Below, one piece after another: positions 52,962-61,594 of a stretch of 64,000 nt of DNA. Every line of letters begins with the position of its first letter. The first letter of the stretch is position 1. The stretch spans positions 1-64,000 of the forward strand of contig NZ_CAJXJS010000017.1 of NCBI RefSeq assembly GCF_913055165.1, written 5' to 3'. The translations under genes and the position numbers were made by a program. The notes beneath the pieces are model-generated. The model saw only the letters and a list, made by a program, of their open reading frames with translations, had not been told where the DNA came from and made no database searches. The stretch is from an uncultured Devosia sp. (GTDB lineage: Bacteria; Pseudomonadota; Alphaproteobacteria; Rhizobiales; Devosiaceae).

Positions 52962-55610
52962 CTACTCGGCTTCCTCCGCATTCTCGATCAGCTCCCGCTC
53001 ATCCACCAGGTCAGCCGGGATTTTGAGCGTGAACAGCATGCCCTCCGGTCCCGCCGGGTCAACTGCGAGCGAGACGGCATTGACGGCCAGCAGCGAGCGG
53101 GTCAGTGCCAGCCCGACGCTGGACCGCACCGGCGCCAGCATCTGACCGTCCCGGCCAACGCCATCGCGGAACACGACGAAGCGCTCTGCCATATCCACTG
53201 CATCGGTGGAGCTGTCGCGGACATGGATGGCAATCGACCCGTCGTCATGCCGCTGCGCCGAGATGACCACGGCCCCACCCACCGGTGTCTGGTCGATGGC
53301 GCTGGCGAGTAGGTTCAACACCGCCTGCGCCAGCGAAGCCCGATCCGCCGTGATGCGCGGCAACATCTCGGAGATGGCATTGCGCACGATCACGCGGGCG
53401 CCATTGGCCTGGCCACGGATACGCAGCACGCATTGTTCCAGAAGGCTTGTGAGGTCCAGGCTCGCCCGTTGCGGAAGGTAGCGGCCATCGCGCAGCCGCG
53501 CATAATCGTCCAATTCGTCGACGAGCGCTGCAATCTCCTGCCCTGCCTGGGCGATGTCGTCGGCATAGGCGGCATATCGCTCATTGTCGAACTCGCCGAA
53601 GGCTTTCGAGCGGATGATGTCGGAAAAGCCAATGATCGTATTGAGCGGGCGGCGCACGCCGCGGCTTATACGATTGAGCAGCGCCGGATCGGCGTCGCCG
53701 GTCGAAGCGATCCGCACCGGTGTCATCTCGCGGGCCCGCACGAGACCGAAATAGCCCGAAACGACGCCGGCCTGGCCCAATGCGAACAGCAGGATTTCGG
53801 CCTTGCCATCAGTCGAGCGCAGCGTCAGGCAGGGACGGGCGGTCTCGGCAAAACGCGCCGGTCGCTCGAGAAAGCCGCGCAGCGCCACGCCGTCATCCTG
53901 TCCCACCAGGGCTGAAAGCAGCCGCCCCGTCATCGCCTTGCCTCCGGCGAGCATCAGCGTGGCCGCAGCGCTGGCCGCGCTCACCATGCCATTGCGGTTG
54001 GCCTCGATAAATCCGTCACCACGAATGTCGGCAAAGGTCTGGGCGAAGGCCTTGACCGCGTCCTCGTGGCCCGTACGCACCTCCGTCGTGCTGGCCGACA
54101 GCATCAGGGCCGGGCGACCATGCCAGGAGATCGATTGCAGCCTCGCGGTCACCGGCACCAATGTGCCATCACGCTGCACCAGATGATTGACCGGTCCGGC
54201 ATCCTGGCCTTCAGAACCCATCACCGGGAAAATCGCCGCGAGGCCGGCCTGGCGCAGGCTCTCCACCGAGTCGTAGCCCACCATTTCGGTTATGGCGCGA
54301 TTGGCAAACAGCACCTGCTGGTCGCGGAACACCAAAATGCCCAGCGGCAAACGGTTGAGCACCAGCGTTTCGCCGCCCAGGTTGACGAGCGCGCCTGTAC
54401 CATTGCCGCCCTGAACTGCAGGTGGCACTGGTTGCACCGGGTTGACGGTCTGCTGGGTACGATCGCCCACGCGATCGTTGAGAATGCGGGACAACTCATC
54501 GAAATTATAGCGCGACACCCGCTCGACAGTTTCTGCGTCAGGCTGTGGTTCAGTGGCGGCCTCAGCTTTTTCGGTTCCCTCGGCGCTCGCCTGTGCCGGC
54601 GCAAAGCCGCGCCCGGTTATCCGGTACAGCTCGGTGGCCGGCCGCAGGTCCGGCTCGACTGCTTCGTCCTGTTCGACCTCGGCTTGGCCAAATGGCAGAT
54701 CATCATCGGCCTCGGTCAGCGGAGCGTAGAGTGCCTCATCATCGGCCAGCTTTTCGACCAGATCGCTCAGCCGCCGGGACACCGCCTGCATGCCGTCTTC
54801 AGGTGCGCCCGCTTCGTCCACTTCTTCTTGGTCGGTCGCGCCCTCTGCCTCGCGCTGCTGTTCGGCAGAAACGGCGGCTATCGCGTCGAAAATGCTGGGC
54901 GGCTCGTTCTGGACCGGGATATCCTCGGCTTCCGGCCGCTCTTCCAGGCTCTCGGCCCAGTGCTCGGGACTGTCACTCTCGGCCGATGGCTTGTGCGGCT
55001 CGACTGGCTCATAGGCCGTTTCAGCATCGCCTTCCTGCCAACTCTGCAATTCGCGCGCATAGGCGTCATCGTCCGGAATAGGCGCTGCATCGTCCACGGT
55101 CGCCTCTTCGACCGGTCCGGCGGTCTCGATGACAGGCTCTTCGGCAGGCGCCGCTGGTTCGGGGCTGACCGCTTCCGGCGCTTCTCCCGCTTCGGGCAGA
55201 TCCTGCGGGCCAGTTGGGGGTTCTTCGGCGCGCGCGGCGTCCAGCACATCGACCGGAATGGGGTCGACACCCACGATCAGCAGCACCGGCTCCCCGTTCT
55301 CCCAAACCAGCGGCGTGGTTGCGCAGGTGGCAGACAGCGGCTTTTCGCCTGCGAGGAACTGGATGCGCGCCAGACTGGTTCGGCCATGGGAGCCCAGCCG
55401 GAGAATACGCGCCACCTGACCCTTGATCGGCACTGCGGGGGCAGGGCGCTTGAGCCCGCTCTTCTTGACCTTGGCCTGGAACAGCGTCGCGGCTTGGTTG
55501 GACCAGATCAGCCGCTGGCCATCCTGCGACCAGAGCCATGCTGGACGTGAATCGTCCTCATGCTGCAGCACGCGGCGCGCATCGGGCAAAATGTTCCAGC
55601 GGTCATCCAT
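52962..55610 (-). CDS. PAS histidine-kinase-like protein with degenerate kinase domain
   Basis: About 882 residues from ATG 55610 (alternative 55652). The N-terminus (DRWNILPDARRVLQHEDD, then WLWSQDGQRLIWSN) is PAS-like; an acidic low-complexity linker spans about 120-310; a PAS domain follows (FRDQQVLFANRAITEMVGYDSVE). The C-terminus has the layout of PleC/DivJ/PdhS kinases, but the H-box reads ISRGVRRPLNTIIGFSDII: the phospho-acceptor His is Arg (codon 53661-53663). The ATP domain has lost its N-box Asn (NLLASAIDQTP), and the G1 (DxGxG) and G2 boxes read DSSTDAV and SSVGLAL. It is therefore a probable pseudokinase, comparable in idea to DivL. Confidence 0.82.
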   Translation of the reverse strand: MDDRWNILPDARRVLQHEDDSRPAWLWSQDGQRLIWSNQAATLFQAKVKKSGLKRPAPAVPIKGQVARILRLGSHGRTSLARIQFLAGEKPLSATCATTPLVWENGEPVLLIVGVDPIPVDVLDAARAEEPPTGPQDLPEAGEAPEAVSPEPAAPAEEPVIETAGPVEEATVDDAAPIPDDDAYARELQSWQEGDAETAYEPVEPHKPSAESDSPEHWAESLEERPEAEDIPVQNEPPSIFDAIAAVSAEQQREAEGATDQEEVDEAGAPEDGMQAVSRRLSDLVEKLADDEALYAPLTEADDDLPFGQAEVEQDEAVEPDLRPATELYRITGRGFAPAQASAEGTEKAEAATEPQPDAETVERVSRYNFDELSRILNDRVGDRTQQTVNPVQPVPPAVQGGNGTGALVNLGGETLVLNRLPLGILVFRDQQVLFANRAITEMVGYDSVESLRQAGLAAIFPVMGSEGQDAGPVNHLVQRDGTLVPVTARLQSISWHGRPALMLSASTTEVRTGHEDAVKAFAQTFADIRGDGFIEANRNGMVSAASAAATLMLAGGKAMTGRLLSALVGQDDGVALRGFLERPARFAETARPCLTLRSTDGKAEILLFALGQAGVVSGYFGLVRAREMTPVRIASTGDADPALLNRISRGVRRPLNTIIGFSDIIRSKAFGEFDNERYAAYADDIAQAGQEIAALVDELDDYARLRDGRYLPQRASLDLTSLLEQCVLRIRGQANGARVIVRNAISEMLPRITADRASLAQAVLNLLASAIDQTPVGGAVVISAQRHDDGSIAIHVRDSSTDAVDMAERFVVFRDGVGRDGQMLAPVRSSVGLALTRSLLAVNAVSLAVDPAGPEGMLFTLKIPADLVDERELIENAEEAE

Positions 55611-55928
55611 GGACAGCCTTTGTCTGGTCGCGACCCCGGTGATCTGTCCCATTCCGGTACAAGCGTCCGAAGTTCCTTAAGTGTTCTTCAATATAGTGCA
55701 GCGTCAGGGGAATCCAGCCCGGCCGCATGCGCGCCGGGGCGCCATCGCTAGCAATGGTTAAGTGGCCTTTCCTAACGATCGGTCAGCAGCCCGCCGGATA
55801 ATGGCGCCGACAGCGACATTTTCGCCCTCTGTCCACAGTGCAAAATCGGTGCTTGTCATCCCGTCCAACTCGACCTATGTTCCGCCCGCTTTCGGGTGCA
55901 GGCCAAGCCGCACCCCATTGCGGGTCCT

Positions 55929-56005
55929 GCCGCCTTAGCTCAGTTGGTTAGAGCGCTAGATTGTGGATCTAGAGGTCCTCCGTTCAATCCGGAGAGGCGG
56001 TACCA
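55929..56005 (+). tRNA. tRNA-His (GTG), alphaproteobacterial type
   Basis: Full cloverleaf: acceptor GCCGCCT/AGGCGGT, anticodon stem CTAGA/TCTAG with anticodon GTG at 55963-55965, T arm CTCCG-TTCAATC-CGGAG, encoded CCA. Position 1 is G opposite U72, the discriminator base is A73 and the preceding base is T, so the usual G(-1):C73 pair of bacterial tRNA-His is missing. The 318 bases between the histidine-kinase-like start and this tRNA hold no gene. Confidence 0.96.
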
Positions 56006-56021
56006 CCCACCCCCTTCACCA

Positions 56022-57986
56022 TCAGCGTGCCAAGCGCAGGGCCGACAGGTCATTGGCGATATCCTCGAACGTCGACTTGAGCTCGCTCGGGGAGGCAGGG
56101 AACTTGGCGTTGGACGCAACCGAAGCGCAGTTAGTCAGCATGTTACGGACCGTCTGCGGTGTGCTTTGGGTCACCGTGTCGGTGGCCAGACCGATCGTGT
56201 AGATCGAAATTCCCGCGGCCTTGGCATTGGCGCAGCTATCGAGTGTGCGCTGGTTCATTTCCGTGACCAGCGTCGCGTTGGCGACATTGCTGGGATTGCC
56301 CATGCGCGGAATATTGCCGCCACTGGTTGAGACCGATGAGGTGTTGTTGGAATTGTACTGGAATCCATAGGCCGAATGGTAGCAATTGCCATTGAGGCTG
56401 CCCTGGGTGCCGCCGCAGAAATTATAGGCGGTGTTCTCACCGTCGGTCATGACGATCATCACCTTGCTGGTGGCCTGGTCGTAGGGCCCGCCTTCGGTAA
56501 AGGGCGCGGTCGGTGACAGCGCCCGGAAGCCCCACACCGTGCCCATGTGAATATTGGTTCCGCCCTCCGCCTGCATGCCGTTGATCGTGTTGATCACCGT
56601 CGTTGGATTGGTGGTCAGCGGCAGGATGGCCGTGCGGGTGCAGTCCGCATTGGGCCCGCGAGAGAAGCTCGAATTGCTGACTCCCGCGTAGTACTTGCAC
56701 ACCCGCTCCTGCAGTTCGCGCGGGGAGAGGCCTTCTGGAATATAGCCACCGCCCGAGCAAGTGCGGGTGCGGGATTGGGTCGAGCCGCTGGTTGACCATC
56801 CGGACCAGGACCCCCAATTGCGACAGCCACAGCTTGACGGACGCTCTCCGTAAATCCCTTTTGCGAACTTCGATGTGCTGGTGAAATTTGTCGGGCCGCC
56901 CGTAGGTGACGACGAATAGTTGCTGCCGGTGCAGCCCCACCAATAGCAGGTCCTGGATTCAGTCTGTGTGCAGGTCGCGCCGCCCTGGGATGGTCGATCG
57001 CACACAGCCGGGCTGTCATTGACGTAGTTGTTGGTGCCCACGCCATCGACCATATCGGGCGAGAACAGAGGCACGAAGAGGGTGTTGGCCCCTGTTGGTG
57101 CGGTATCGTCAGTGTCCAGATACTCCGATGCCATAGTCCCAGTCTTGATATGCGGCCGCGCAACGACGCAACCGCGCCAGTTTTCGCCGGTGGCCGAAAA
57201 GAGGTCGAAAATGTTGGGAAAACTGTAGCCGGACAGGCTCAGCACACCCGAATTTTCATTGTCGTCATTGTCGAAATTGTCATTGGCGATCACCGAATTG
57301 CCATAACGGTCAATCCAGCTCGCATTGGCATTGCCGGTGCCCACATTGACATACATGGTGAAGGGTACGATCCCGACCTTGACGTCGTCGACAAGCGTGG
57401 CGCCGGGAGCGGGAATGCAGGTGTTTCCGCTGTCTACCGTGTCCGTGTACATCAGGATATTGGTGGCGCATTTGGCGGCTGCGACCAGATTGGTCATGCG
57501 ACTGTCGCTGGCCATTGAGCCGGAATTGTCCAGCACCATCACCACTTCCAGTGCCAGCTTCTTGCGCGTGGCTTCCGCTTCGAAGCCGGCACTCAATTGT
57601 GGCACGCCCACCAGAGACACAAACATTGTGGGCATGGTGAAAGTGCCCGCGAAATAGAGCGAGCCATCGGTCGGGTTGGCCACTACCTGCACGATGTCGA
57701 TGCTGTCCACGATTCTGGGATCGCTGACTCGTTCCTTGACGATGGCCAAGGCGGCAGCCTCGACATTGGCATCGCTGTAGCCCGGCTTGAAGATTTCGGG
57801 CTGCAGCGCCAGGGCGGCAGCGTCCAGCGCCAATTGCGCGCGCTGCCGGGTCTGTTCCAGGGTCACATAATCCACGGTCGCCCCGCCCAGGGCGATCAGC
57901 ACAATGGCCATCAGCCCGAACAGCACGGCGAAGACGCCGCTCTCATCCTTGGCGAACTGTCGTAGCAGCGGAACGAATTGGGTCAT
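56022..57986 (-). CDS. TadG-like pilus-assembly protein with von Willebrand A domain
   Basis: 654 residues. N-terminal TadE/G-type segment (RQFAKDESGVFAVLFGLMAI to VDYVTLEQTRQRAQLALDAAALA) with one membrane helix, then a von Willebrand A domain whose metal site is DNSGSM (about 153-158) and whose later strands include VMIVMTDGENTA and GISIYTIGLA. A ~200-residue insert carries cysteines and a thrombospondin-type-1-like stretch NWGSWSGWSTSG followed by QSRTRTC, plus a second ESRTC. It should be envelope-anchored and exposed. Other tad genes are not in the window. ATG 57986 has AAGGTG upstream. Confidence 0.87.
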   Translation of the reverse strand: MTQFVPLLRQFAKDESGVFAVLFGLMAIVLIALGGATVDYVTLEQTRQRAQLALDAAALALQPEIFKPGYSDANVEAAALAIVKERVSDPRIVDSIDIVQVVANPTDGSLYFAGTFTMPTMFVSLVGVPQLSAGFEAEATRKKLALEVVMVLDNSGSMASDSRMTNLVAAAKCATNILMYTDTVDSGNTCIPAPGATLVDDVKVGIVPFTMYVNVGTGNANASWIDRYGNSVIANDNFDNDDNENSGVLSLSGYSFPNIFDLFSATGENWRGCVVARPHIKTGTMASEYLDTDDTAPTGANTLFVPLFSPDMVDGVGTNNYVNDSPAVCDRPSQGGATCTQTESRTCYWWGCTGSNYSSSPTGGPTNFTSTSKFAKGIYGERPSSCGCRNWGSWSGWSTSGSTQSRTRTCSGGGYIPEGLSPRELQERVCKYYAGVSNSSFSRGPNADCTRTAILPLTTNPTTVINTINGMQAEGGTNIHMGTVWGFRALSPTAPFTEGGPYDQATSKVMIVMTDGENTAYNFCGGTQGSLNGNCYHSAYGFQYNSNNTSSVSTSGGNIPRMGNPSNVANATLVTEMNQRTLDSCANAKAAGISIYTIGLATDTVTQSTPQTVRNMLTNCASVASNAKFPASPSELKSTFEDIANDLSALRLAR

Positions 57987-58046
57987 GAAATGCACCTTGC
58001 TCGCGCCTTAAAACCAATGGCGCGGCGGCACTTTCCCGCAAACTCG

Positions 58047-58676
58047 TTAGGAAAGCACAACCACCTTGGTGTTCAGTTGCACGCGATTGTAGAGGTCGAT
58101 CACATCGTCATTGGTCATGCGGATGCAGCCCGAGGAGACATTCTGGCCGATCGACCAGGGCTCGTTGGTTCCATGGATGCGGTAGAGCGTCGAACCCAGA
58201 TAGAGCGCCCGCGCACCCAGCGGATTGTTGATGCCGCCTTCCATATGGGCGGGTAGGCCCGGCTGGCGCTTGCGCATTTCGGCCGGCGGCGTCCAGCCTG
58301 GCCATTCCGCCTTGCGTGACACCCGGTGCGTGCCGCTCCACTCGAAGCCATCCCGCGCCACCCCAATGCCGTAACGCAGAGCGCGCCCATCGCCGAGTAC
58401 GAAATAGAGAAAGTGCTGGCGCGTATCGACCACAATGGTGCCGCTGCGTTCGCTGGTTGGATATTGCACCACCTGACGCAGATAGACCGGTGACACATAG
58501 GGGTTGGCCTGCAGCGCCAGGGCATGACGTGGACGGCCTTCGGTCAGCGTCACGCCGGGAGGCGGGGCAAAGCGCCAGCCCGGGCGGAAGGTATCCGCCT
58601 GCGCCGGAACCGCAGTGCTCAACATGGTCAGCATGGCCAGCGCAGCGGCCAGCCGGGACGAGATAGAATTGCTCAT
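58047..58676 (-). CDS. L,D-transpeptidase (YkuD family)
   Basis: 209 residues with a signal peptide (about 1-26, ending AQA). YkuD catalytic core: IVVDTRQHFLYFVLGDG, RIHGTNEPWSIG with the catalytic His and SSGCIRMTN with the catalytic Cys. It makes 3-3 peptidoglycan cross-links or attaches proteins to peptidoglycan in the periplasm. ATG 58676 is used; ATG 58685 is possible. It is the first gene upstream of tadG on the same strand, with a 60-base gap. Confidence 0.93.
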   Translation of the reverse strand: MSNSISSRLAAALAMLTMLSTAVPAQADTFRPGWRFAPPPGVTLTEGRPRHALALQANPYVSPVYLRQVVQYPTSERSGTIVVDTRQHFLYFVLGDGRALRYGIGVARDGFEWSGTHRVSRKAEWPGWTPPAEMRKRQPGLPAHMEGGINNPLGARALYLGSTLYRIHGTNEPWSIGQNVSSGCIRMTNDDVIDLYNRVQLNTKVVVLS

Positions 58677-58807
58677 GGCCTGCATTTCCCAAGAATGCCT
58701 TTGGCCGTAGTTTCCCCGATAAGGGCAAAGGAGAGGTCAAGCCACGTGGTTAATCCCGCGTGGGTCCGAAAGGCTAACAATGCGTTAGCGTCTTGTGGTG
58801 CAACGGG

Positions 58808-59227
58808 TTAGAGAAACACCGAGTCGTCGACCATCTCGCCCGGCGGCAGCACCCGTCGCATCGCCATTCCCAACTGGTCGGTCGTGAAGGGTTTGGGCAG
58901 GATTTCGTTGACGCCCAGCTGCCGGGCGCGCGTCAAATTGTCTTGCGACGGATAGGCCGTCATCAGGATGACCGGCGTGGCCGAGGGCGCGCCGAACCGT
59001 TTGTCGCGCAATACCTGCATGATGCCGGCGCCATTGATGTCGGGCATGTACCAGTCCATCAATACGAAATGAAAGGGCGCGTTTATCAGGGTCAAGATGG
59101 CCTCGGCGCCCCCATCGGCCTCTTCCACCACGCCCACCCCGAGCTTTTTCAGCCCCATCGCACAGATGGCCCTGGCATAGGTGTTGTCATCCACCACTAG
59201 CGCTCGCAACTGTCCCGGAATGATCAT
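58808..59227 (-). CDS. Single-domain response regulator
   Basis: 139 residues from ATG 59227 with GAGG in front; the frame is open to 59386 without domain sequence. Receiver marks: acidic pair in ALVVDDNTYAR, phospho-acceptor Asp in FVLMDWYMPDI, Thr in VILMTAYPS and Lys in EILPKPF. No output domain, so it acts by protein contact or as a phospho-sink, as CheY or DivK do. No kinase is adjacent, though the kinase-like gene lies 3 kb away. Confidence 0.9.
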   Translation of the reverse strand: MIIPGQLRALVVDDNTYARAICAMGLKKLGVGVVEEADGGAEAILTLINAPFHFVLMDWYMPDINGAGIMQVLRDKRFGAPSATPVILMTAYPSQDNLTRARQLGVNEILPKPFTTDQLGMAMRRVLPPGEMVDDSVFL

Positions 59228-59707
59228 GCCGCCTCGTCCCTCAACGCTGCGCCGACGCATCGCCACCCGGGCGATTGATAGAGTGCGTCGAAGTCTTGAT
59301 AGCGGTTTGCTGGATAGCAGGCAGCGCCGTGGTGTCAATGCGGGTGATTGCGTGGCCGCGCGGCCACCGTGTCCGGTTTGCAACACTTCTCACAGGCATG
59401 CGACAGACTGACACATCCGCGCTTGCGGCTCACGGGTTCGTGAGCTAACGAAATAGCCGTCTGCAAAGCCAGCCGAGGGAGGCGTTACATGCATAACACT
59501 GTTGCCCGCCACTCGGGGCCAAATTGCCTTCACTACGGCCGAAAGTAATCTCGACCCATTGACGGCACCCTCGGCCGCATAGCGGCTCGCGGACATCCCC
59601 ACTCCTCAAACCTGAATTGCTGAAACCGGGTCGTATTGCGTCCGGAATCCGCACTTCAACCTTCCTTCTCCATCAGAGGCCGGCGGAGCTTTCCGCCGGA
59701 AACAGCA
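59228..59707. other. 480-base intergenic region without a supported gene
   Basis: Short frames exist on both strands but none has a family resemblance or a good ribosome site. Two perfect hairpins are present: GCTCACG-GGTT-CGTGAGC at 59428-59445 and CCGGCGGA-GCTT-TCCGCCGG at 59680-59699, the latter eight bases before the next start codon. A small RNA or a 5' regulatory leader is possible. Confidence 0.45.
59680..59699 (+). promoter_or_regulatory. Hairpin over the ribosome-binding region of the 59708 gene
   Basis: CCGGCGGA-GCTT-TCCGCCGG is a perfect 8-base-pair stem with a four-base loop ending eight bases before the ATG at 59708; the ribosome site GGAAAC overlaps its 3' edge. It could limit translation unless opened. 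Confidence 0.5.
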
Positions 59708-59974
59708 ATGTCTTTGAACGTGCTCAACGAGCGCAGCGTGGTGCTGCGTCTCGAATTCTCCATCGCCGATGCTGTCCAGCAGCGGGGTCTGATCCCGGTC
59801 ATCGGGGCCGCGATCCGTGCCTGGTGGGACCAGTGGCCGGTGCGCTACCCGGAAGTCCCCGACTATCTGCGTGAAGATGTCGGCCTGCCGCCTGCCGACG
59901 AATATCGGAACCTGTTTACCGCGCCCGCGCAGCAGTGGCAGTTCCGACCGCCGGACCAGGAAAACAGCAGATGA
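59708..59974 (+). CDS. Small protein, DUF1127-like
   Basis: 88 residues. The middle (IRAWWDQWPVRYPEV, then PDYLREDVGLPP) resembles the small arginine- and tryptophan-containing DUF1127 family, whose end typically reads LRDIGL. DUF1127-type proteins in alphaproteobacteria have been linked to stress and phosphate responses and to small-RNA regulation; here the match is partial. ATG 59708 has GGAAAC upstream; the frame is open from 59636. Bracketed by two perfect hairpins. Confidence 0.6.
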   Translation: MSLNVLNERSVVLRLEFSIADAVQQRGLIPVIGAAIRAWWDQWPVRYPEVPDYLREDVGLPPADEYRNLFTAPAQQWQFRPPDQENSR

Positions 59975-59980
59975 AGAAGC

Positions 59981-60007
59981 GGCAGCCGGGGCGCGTCCCC
60001 GGCTGCC
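59981..60007. terminator. Strong perfect hairpin between the small gene and hisS
   Basis: GGCAGCCGGGG-CGCGT-CCCCGGCTGCC is a perfect 11-base-pair stem seven bases after the stop at 59974. It has no T tract, so it is an incomplete intrinsic terminator or an mRNA-stabilising or attenuating element ahead of hisS. Confidence 0.5.
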
Positions 60008-60070
60008 ATAGTGCCATTGTCTCTGCGGCCCTGATCGTCTAACAACGGGCCGACTTTCCAGGGCGAAGAA

Positions 60071-61594
60071 ATGACCGAAAAGACCAAGCTCATCACGCCC
60101 CGCCTGCCGCGCGGGTTTGAAGATCGCACGCCGGGCGAAATCGCCGCTGTCGGTGCCATGATCGACAAGATCAAGCAGGTGTATGAGCGCTATGGCTTCG
60201 ACCCCGTCGAAACGCCGCTCTTTGAATATACCGAAACGCTTGGCAAATTCCTGCCCGATACCGACCGGCCCAATGCCGGCGTCTTTTCCCTGCAGGACGA
60301 TGACGAGCAGTGGATGAGCCTGCGCTACGACCTCACCGCGCCGCTCGCCCGCTTCTTTGCCGAAAATTTCGAGACCCTGCCCAAGCCCTACCGGTCCTAC
60401 CGGCAGGGCTATGTCTTCCGCAACGAAAAGCCCGGCCCCGGCCGCTTCCGCCAGTTCATGCAGTTCGACGCCGATACGGTCGGCGCCCCCGGCCCGGAAG
60501 CGGACGCCGAAATGTGCATGATGATGGCTGATGTGATGGACGCGCTGGGCCTGGCGGGCAAGTACGTCGTCCGCGTCAATAACCGCAAGGTGTTGGATGG
60601 CGTGCTTGACGCGATCGGTCTGGCAGACGATCCAACACGCCGCTTGGTGGTGATGCGGGCAATCGACAAGTTGGATCGCCTAGGGCCTGAGGGCGTCAAG
60701 CTCCTCTTGGGTGCAGGTCGAAAGGACGAAAGCGGCGACTATACAGAGGGCGCGGGTCTCGACGATGAACAATCCGCATTCATCCTTGGTGTCTTGCATT
60801 CAAGCATAGCCGGAGAACGCAACGTCGAGCGCATCGGTGGGCCTAAGGGTGGTGAAGCTTTGCGGCCAAACGTTCGTTTCCCTCTCAACAGCTATCTGGA
60901 ACGCGTGAGTTCATCATTCACCGATGGACTAGCCGAGCTCAGCAGGATGGCCACTCTGTTTCTGTCTAGTGGCTACTTCCCCGACCGCATTAAGATCGAC
61001 CCCTCCGTCGTGCGCGGCCTCGAATATTACACCGGCCCGGTTTTCGAGATTGAACTCACCTTCAAGGTGCAGAACGAAAAGGGCCAGGATGTGGTCTTCG
61101 GCTCGGTCGGTGGCGGTGGTCGCTACGATGGCCTTGTCTCCCGCTTCCGCCGCGAACCGGTGCCCGCCACCGGGTTTTCCATCGGCGTCTCGCGCCTCGC
61201 CAATGCGCTCAAATTGACTGGCAATCTCGGCACCACCGAGCCCGCCGGTCCGGTCGTTGTGCTCGTCATGGACAAGGCCGAAACCGCCCGCTACCAGGCC
61301 ATGGTCTCCGAACTGCGCCAGGCCGGCATCCGCGCCGAAATGTTCCTTGGTTCCACCAAGAATTTCGGCAAGCAGGTCGCCTATGCCGACAAGCGCAATT
61401 CGCCCATCGTCATTATCGAGGGCAGCCAGGAGCGCGAGCAGGGCATCCTGCAGGTCAAAGACCTCATTGCCGGCAAACAGGCCGCCCAGGCCATCACCGA
61501 TAATGCCGAATGGAAGGCCGCCCGCCCCGGCCAGTTCGAGATCAAGCGCGAAGATCTGGTTTCGGCGGTCAAGAAGCTGCTGAGCGAGCAATGA
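60071..61594 (+). CDS. hisS: Histidyl-tRNA synthetase
   Basis: 507 residues, class II synthetase. Motif 1 is near [14 protein letters not shown]; motif 2 is [20 protein letters not shown], continuing FDADTVG; HisA box [14 protein letters not shown]; motif 3 near [13 protein letters not shown]. The FDADTVG stretch resembles eukaryote-like HisRS and fits the unusual tRNA-His nearby. The stretch about 60610-60990 (the insertion-domain region) uses codons (CTA, ACA, TCA, AGT, many TTG) unlike the flanks, as if replaced by recombination. Its TGA overlaps the hisZ ATG by four bases. Confidence 0.95.
   Translation: MTEKTKLITPRLPRGFEDRTPGEIAAVGAMIDKIKQVYERYGFDPVETPLFEYTETLGKFLPDTDRPNAGVFSLQDDDEQWMSLRYDLTAPLARFFAENFETLPKPYRSYRQGYVFRNEKPGPGRFRQFMQFDADTVGAPGPEADAEMCMMMADVMDALGLAGKYVVRVNNRKVLDGVLDAIGLADDPTRRLVVMRAIDKLDRLGPEGVKLLLGAGRKDESGDYTEGAGLDDEQSAFILGVLHSSIAGERNVERIGGPKGGEALRPNVRFPLNSYLERVSSSFTDGLAELSRMATLFLSSGYFPDRIKIDPSVVRGLEYYTGPVFEIELTFKVQNEKGQDVVFGSVGGGGRYDGLVSRFRREPVPATGFSIGVSRLANALKLTGNLGTTEPAGPVVVLVMDKAETARYQAMVSELRQAGIRAEMFLGSTKNFGKQVAYADKRNSPIVIIEGSQEREQGILQVKDLIAGKQAAQAITDNAEWKAARPGQFEIKREDLVSAVKKLLSEQ

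Noticed and set aside
51347-53026. A 559-codon plus-strand frame opposite the substrate-binding protein
   Set aside because: Antisense to a clear solute-binding protein with signal peptide; no features of its own.
59390-59654. Short minus-strand frames in the gap before 59708
   Set aside because: No ribosome site, no hydrophobic or domain pattern, and overlapping alternative frames of similar length.
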